Shown here one piece after another: positions 59,141-64,000 of a stretch of DNA of 64,000 nt. The DNA comes from Hermatobates lingyangjiaoensis (lineage: Eukaryota; Arthropoda; Insecta; Hemiptera; Hermatobatidae). A program made the position numbers and the translations under genes. Numbering within the stretch: position 1 is the stretch's first letter; each line of letters starts with the position of its first letter. The DNA lies in NCBI GenBank assembly GCA_026182355.1, contig JAPFBL010000166.1, forward strand, positions 310,001 through 374,000, written 5' to 3'. The notes under the pieces are model-generated. The model saw nothing but the letters and a program-made list of their open reading frames with translations. It was not told the DNA's origin and did not search any database.

Positions 59141-59352
59141 AGTAACTAAGGAGTCGAGATCAAAGGAAAAAAAATTGTTTTTAAAAGAAGAATAAAGGTG
59201 AAGAAAACAAAAAATAAAGGAAATATATACATAATTATTAAAAACAAAATAATAAATAAAATAAAATAAAAAATTAAAAAAGTAAAGAAATAAAAAATAA
59301 AAAACCTACTGTTTAAATTCAAGCCAGGTTTCGAGCGTGTCCCCTAGAAGCC

Positions 59353-59355
<3 letters not shown>

Positions 59356-59392
<37 letters not shown>
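59356..59392. repeat. (TA)n microsatellite
   Basis: About 18 TA units at the truncated end of family G copy 2. Confidence 0.95.
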
Positions 59393-59395
<3 letters not shown>

Positions 59396-59546
59396 TGTAT
59401 ATTAGCAGCAGATTTTCTTGTAAGCATATTTTATTAAAGTAGACGGCAGCTTTTGCATTCACGACCTTTTTGCTGGTGTTTTCTAGTTTTCTAACTAGTT
59501 TTCTTTGGTAGGGAGTTATTTCATGAAGGAGTTGTCCCAGACACAT
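59393..59546 (-). pseudogene. N-terminal fragment of a Penelope-type ORF (family G, copy 2)
   Basis: ATG at 59546-59544; reads MCLGQLLHEITPYQ, RKLVRKLENTSKKVVNAKAA, then VYFNKICLQENLLLIYT, and passes into (TA)n within a few bases of the point where copy 1 (27523-27677) does. A degraded hammerhead-like motif lies upstream at 59595-59623 (CTGATGT, T, GATTTC-AGTG-AAATC, GGAAGC). The shared break with copy 1 suggests that the short form itself was copied, not that two full elements broke at the same site by chance. Confidence 0.62.
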
Positions 59547-59679
59547 CGAAGAAATAATTCCTTAGGTTACTCAATAATATATTTTTACTTACAAGCTTCC
59601 GATTTCACTGAAATCAACATCAGGTATGTCGTATAAACTGATTAAGCGTAAACTAACACAATAACAATTTTGAAAAACA

Positions 59680-59780
59680 ATTCCTTCATGAAATCACTCC
59701 CCACCAAAGAAAACTAGGTAGAAAACTAGAAAACACCAGCAAAAAGGTCGTGAATGCGGAAGCTGCCGTCTAATTTAATA
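59680..59780 (+). pseudogene. Family G ORF piece, opposite strand (copy 3)
   Basis: Plus-strand TTCATGAAATCACTCCCCACC to GCGGAAGCTGCCGTCTA is the inverse of the family G coding segment, giving an inverted pair with copy 2. Confidence 0.65.
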
Positions 59781-59794
59781 ATAATATATATATT

Positions 59795-59920
59795 ACATTG
59801 AAATATACAGCAGCCTCTGCATTAACGGCTTTTTTGCTGACTGTTTCTAACTTTCTGATTATTTTGCTTTTGGTTTGGGGTAACTCCCAAATGAATTTTT
59901 CCTGAGATATATAAACAATA
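59795..59920 (-). pseudogene. Family G ORF piece, diverged (copy 4)
   Basis: The minus-strand frame reads QEKFIWELPQTKSKIIRKLE, then TVSKKAVNAEAAVYFN. Compared with copy 1 the DNA differs widely, but KLE, SKK-VNAEAAVYFN and spacing are kept, as expected for a coding sequence once under selection. Confidence 0.6.
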
Positions 59921-60734
59921 TCCAAAAATTAGATTAACATAACACAAGGAATTACAACTAATTTATTAACTCACAAGCTAAAAATTATTAATAGGGGTGT
60001 TAATTAACGACTCCATTTCTCATTATACGGGCGATTTGTTTAATTGTTCTGTGCCGATTTAATAAAAAGAAATTAGCATCACTGGCGAAAACAACTGATA
60101 ACATTTTCATTATTATCAACACGTTGAATATAGTAAAGTAAGAATTAAATAATTGAATTATTAACTAAAGCAATAATTTCGTTTACTTATGATAAAGTTA
60201 AGTTTAGAAACTTTTGACTTTCTTTTTATAATTAATGAGAATATTCAAATTTGAAATCAGTAAAAATAAATTGGCTACTTGGAAAGGTTTTATAAATCCG
60301 AAATAGAAGAAATTTAAATAAAGACAAAATAAATACATTATTTGCTCAAATTTATTGAGTTTTAATTTACATTTGATAATAAGCCATTAAAAAAAAATGG
60401 ATTTGTTTCTGAGTTGTTGCACCGTAGTGTTTCATGCTTGGAAGGATTTGTATTCTAATTGGGAATGTAAATCCGACATTCTGATCTGGGGATTTGGCTT
60501 CCTTTCAGACAAGCTTTATTCATTATTATTCTGTTCTGCTCCCGGTTTAGCTGAGAAATTTATAACTCGAGCATTTCTTAGAAATAAATTGCAAATAGGA
60601 AACACTGTTCTCGTTCAAGAGTTGTCTCCAATTACTGGTCTAGCTTATATATTCATAATTGTTTAATAATTATTTCTTTTATTATCAATTCTGTGAATAT
60701 TTATATAAAAATATTCAGTTAATAAACGGGAAGA
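59921..60734. other. No gene called
   Basis: AT-rich. One 89-codon plus-strand frame at 60397-60666 has more balanced composition than its surroundings but no recognisable motif and no splice or promoter evidence. Confidence 0.3.
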
Positions 60735-60935
60735 TGATTCAAACTGGATATAATACGAGTTAAAAATCGATGAATAGTGATCCATAGAGTAAAGAAACAC
60801 ATTTACGAACTCAAATTTTGTGGCAATTCGTCATCAGGTGAAAAGTGAAAGGGAGCATAAGCACGTTGTAAACGCAACGGCAAGTAACCTATCCGGCAAC
60901 CACCAGTTCTGCCCCTCGCACCCGGTCCTGAAGTA
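60735..60935 (-). repeat. Family C unit, diverged
   Basis: Minus-strand motif at 60816-60837: CTGATGA, C, GAATTGCCAC, AAAATTTGAG; the GAAA box reads CAAAA. Flanks match 13801-13935 (AAGCACGTTGTA, ACGGCAAGTAAC). Confidence 0.65.
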
Positions 60936-61029
60936 ATAGAATTAAAAGAAGATATAAACAAAATTCAGATAAGTAATACAAGTTGGGTAAATATAATGGA
61001 ATCAAAGACAATTAGACAGAAATTAAAAA

Positions 61030-61200
61030 AAAGAGAAATCTGGAGTGGCCTACTCCACATAAGTATAAGAAAACTTAATATCTAACTTCCTGGGTATATA
61101 ATATATATTTTACCATTTAGGAATAAATAAATGTTTAAATGGGAGAGGTTTACTAGTCATTCATTCTCGGAGGTGGTCTGATAGTGATTGATCCACTTAT
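61030..61200 (-). repeat. Family I right end (minus strand)
   Basis: CTGGAGTGGCCTACTCCAC and following blocks through GATAGTGATTGATCCACTTATC match the inverse of 45300-45480. Confidence 0.8.
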
Positions 61201-61223
61201 CAATATATATGCTTATTTCTGTA

Positions 61224-61415
61224 TATGACACCACTGAGGGGGAGGAGGAGGGGGAGGAGGGGGAGGAGGAAGGGGAAGGAGGGGGGAGGCGGAGGGGGAG
61301 GGGAGGAGGAGGGGGAGGAGGAGAGGAGGAGGGGGAAGAGGGGGAGAGGGGGGAGGGAGGATGGGAGGAGGAGGGGGAGGAGGGGGAGGAGGAGGTGGAG
61401 GAGGGGGAGGAGGAT
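61224..61415. repeat. Polypurine G/A tract
   Basis: About 190 bp of almost pure GGA/GGGGGA repeats on the plus strand, with hardly a pyrimidine. Low-complexity Glu/Gly or Pro/Ser frames across it are artefacts. Confidence 0.97.
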
Positions 61416-63359
61416 GAAACTACCTTCATTAAAAAAAAGAAAAAGAAAAATATGTAAGTCATCAATAGTTCCAAAGTGACTTCAGGCGTATTTAAGACTT
61501 CTGACTCTGTCAAAATATTGGAATCACATTTATTTATAATATTTAAGTATTTATTAATTCTACATTGAAGTAATATATTTTTTGTTATTTTGGTTAAAGC
61601 TATATAACTTTATAATATATTTTGGTACTAAGTCAATGTAAAAGCATTTTTGAATATCTTTATGTTATTAATATTTGCCAAGAATATTAAGCCTGCTCTA
61701 TATAATGAGTATTTGCTCTGAAAGTTGGTTATTAGCATAAATATTTTATCTTTAAAGAAACCTCAGGGAGCCACTTAATAGAAGGAGAGTAAAGCGTTTT
61801 TTTTTCTAGCGACTGCTTTTAATTTCGACTGGAACCCTTAAGCACACAAATTTACCGTTTTTAATCCACAATTTTTTCCTAGTTTATCTTGAAATATCTT
61901 GTAGTGGTTTAGTGTAATCATTTTATATTTTACCACAAATCTTCTGAGGCTCTTATTTCCTCAAGATATTTTTCTTCTTTTTTTCCCTTCATAATAATCA
62001 TCTTGAGCATAGCTAATAATTTTTTAATTCAGATATTAAGCTTTTGTCAGATTCCTTATAATAAACTTGGGCGAGACTACAGAAATCCGTTCCAATTCAA
62101 CCAGTAAAAACTACTGGTTAAATTTTACTTTTATTCTACTTTTATTTTACTTCTACATTACCAAATTACCAAATAACCAATTATTTAACTGGTTACTCCA
62201 AATCAATTAAATTATAGCAAGTAATTTAAAATTTAGTCCAAATACTTTATTTAAATTTGATATTATAAATTTGGTCATATATTTCCTGTAGCAGTTCCAT
62301 TATAAAACCATTTCTTTCAAATCATATCAGATTTTAACTTTTAGTGTTTTACCTACAGTAGTGCTGAATTAAAATATAAATAAACACAAATCAACTTCAC
62401 ACAATTTCATATTAATATTCTGCACTTATGTTTAATAGAAAATAATTTAGCAGTTCTTCATTAAAGTGTTACTTACATTTATATAACTCTATGAAGTGAA
62501 TTAAGTAATTTTTTTTAAAGAAAATAATACTAATATACCTTCATTAAATACAATTGAACAATTAATATATAGCAATATTTAATATACGAGTATATAAATA
62601 GTATCATAGTAGTGTATTTTAAATTTTATGTTACTATAAGAAAAGTGCTATAATTATGAAACAATTTGATCACTAAATTTTGAAAATTTAATCGTTTTCT
62701 GGTACTCTAGGTTCATTTTGGTGGTTTTAATGGTACATTAAAATGTACCATTATGTTTTAAGGTTTATTTGGGCATTCAAAATAATAGTATTATAAACAT
62801 TACACAAAAATAATGTTTTAAAATAAAAGGCAATACATGAAATAAAGATAACGGCAATAATGAATCTGCCCAACAAAAAATCAATTATCGACTAAATACA
62901 AATTTAACGACTAAATGTAGAAATAAACAATGAGCAATTAAGTATTTAATATAAAGTTTAGATCTTTAAGAAAAATATTGATTACAATTTGTTGTAAAAT
63001 TCGAAAAACATTCAATTAGTTATAATATTTTAAATCAATAAACTGTAAGTGAATGCTGTCTATAAACCATACAAAATGTTGGACATATTCTTCTTTTATG
63101 ATGTCATAATTATTGAGGAGCCATACTGATCCTCAAGTCATTATTGGTTTGATAAATGAGATTCCATTTCGTTTAAACAGGCTGCAGTGGTACAGGACGT
63201 GAACCCGTCTTTGCTTTGAGGCATCATCCCAACCACAATGAATACAATTTGAAATAATAAATCTTGTCAGGTAGGAACTATTATGTCCAAGATGTGATAG
63301 CACTTGAATGAGTTTATAGCTGTAAAATTAGAAGCAAACTGGTTTGCCACATATTGAAA
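61416..63359. other. AT-rich stretch
   Basis: No gene recognised. A palindrome lies at 62729-62752 (AATGGTACATT / AATGTACCATT). Confidence 0.45.
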
Positions 63360-63540
63360 AAATCTGGAGTGGCCTACACTCAACTTTACTATAAGTAAAC
63401 ATAATATCAAACTTCTTGGGTATATAATATATAATATCTCATTTAAGCATTATATAATCGTCTAAATGGGAGATGTTTATTAGTCTTTCATTCCTGAGCT
63501 AGTACAGATAGTGATTGATCCACTTATCACTCAACAATGG
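63360..63540 (-). repeat. Family I right end (minus strand), copy 2
   Basis: CTGGAGTGGCCTACACTCAAC, then TTTACTATAAGTAA and the block order of 45480 back to 45300. Confidence 0.85.
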
Positions 63541-63624
63541 TTGTCATCAGAGGATGTTAAATTCTCAGAATATAAGCGAAGACTGAAGTTTTATTCAAGG
63601 TGCACCAAAACAAGTGGTCTTTGA

Positions 63625-63720
63625 CTGTATCTGTTTATTGTTTGGTGAAAACTACTTGTTTTGGTTGAAAAATCTGTCATTTTTTTGATTTCTCACTTTG
63701 GTTTAGATGTTGATGTATAC
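63625..63720 (+). repeat. Family B-like unit, degraded
   Basis: GTGAAAACTACTTGTTTTGG, TTGAAAAATCTGTCATTTTT, then TTTCTCACTTTGGTTTAGA align with 20182-20260. The CTGACGA box is lost. Confidence 0.5.
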
Positions 63721-64000
63721 GCATATACAATAACTCTCCAAAAAGTAAATTTGATAACATTACGACAAAATTGAATTAAAAATATTTCTTAAAATATACT
63801 TATATTTCCTAAAATAATTTTTTTTACAAATATTATACTAGTAAATTCATATTACCACATAATAGATAGTAAATAAATAAACATAAATGTCATGACGATA
63901 AAAGCAGACGAGTTAAGGAGCCTAATTTGATTTATTCTCCTAATTCCCTTTCAACCAACCGTAATTTCCTTGATTGCATCACAGCATTGGTAGCCATTTA
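63721..64000. other. AT-rich window end
   Basis: No gene recognised. Confidence 0.4.

Noticed and set aside
60397..60666. 89-codon plus-strand frame with balanced composition
   Set aside because: No recognisable motif, no splice or promoter context and no second copy; single frames of this length are expected by chance.
61157..61513. Pro/Ser-rich and Glu/Gly-rich frames
   Set aside because: Translations of the polypurine tract on either strand.
63541..63560. Minus-strand CTGATGACAACCATTGTT near a family I end
   Set aside because: A 3-bp hairpin could form, but GAGT follows where GAAA is needed; too weak to call.

Overview
The window is AT-rich nuclear DNA from an invertebrate, most likely an arthropod. 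The evidence is a near-perfect spliceosomal U6 snRNA with a TATA box at -28, GT-AG introns, long (TA)n and (GT)n microsatellites, and a tRNA-derived SINE whose 3' tail is built from AACCT units, the complement of the arthropod TTAGG telomere repeat. I cannot name the species. Protein-coding sequence is sparse and most long ORFs are chance readings of repeats.

Real genes: (1) the last two coding exons of an unidentified plus-strand gene (6087-6474 and 9908-10049), joined in frame across a 3.4-kb intron; (2) a U6 snRNA gene (39968-40074) with a T-run terminator. Everything else I can support is repetitive.

Repeats: the dominant theme is Penelope-like retroelement (PLE) material. Coding relics include a reverse-transcriptase segment at 1-153, a GIY-YIG endonuclease segment around 54990-55355, and several copies of a conserved N-terminal PLE-type reading frame (27525-27677, 59393-59546, 59680-59920). 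Around these are many short foldback units, often next to (TA)n tracts. Each carries the same RNA-like module, CUGANGA-N-hairpin-GAAA-(short palindrome)-U/C, in about ten sequence families (called A, B, C, D, E, F, G, H, K here). I read this as a dense collection of minimal hammerhead-ribozyme motifs of the PLE type. The stem II hairpins, and in several families stem I, are kept while the sequences differ. There are about 28 copies, on both strands, many as head-to-head inverted dimers.

Other repeats: a second family (called I here; full copy 32505-34144) with 17-bp subterminal inverted repeats and an internal GT-type microsatellite at a fixed site, partly in tandem at 43270-46500; a tRNA-derived SINE (18271, 20549, 29385, 30925, 16830); an inverted pair of an unknown repeat (6730 and 16200); a GC-rich block at 2400-3170; a set of GC-richer islands whose top strand changes from purine/G-rich to pyrimidine/C-rich; and a 190-bp polypurine tract at 61224-61415. 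Long AT-rich stretches between these show nothing I can interpret.
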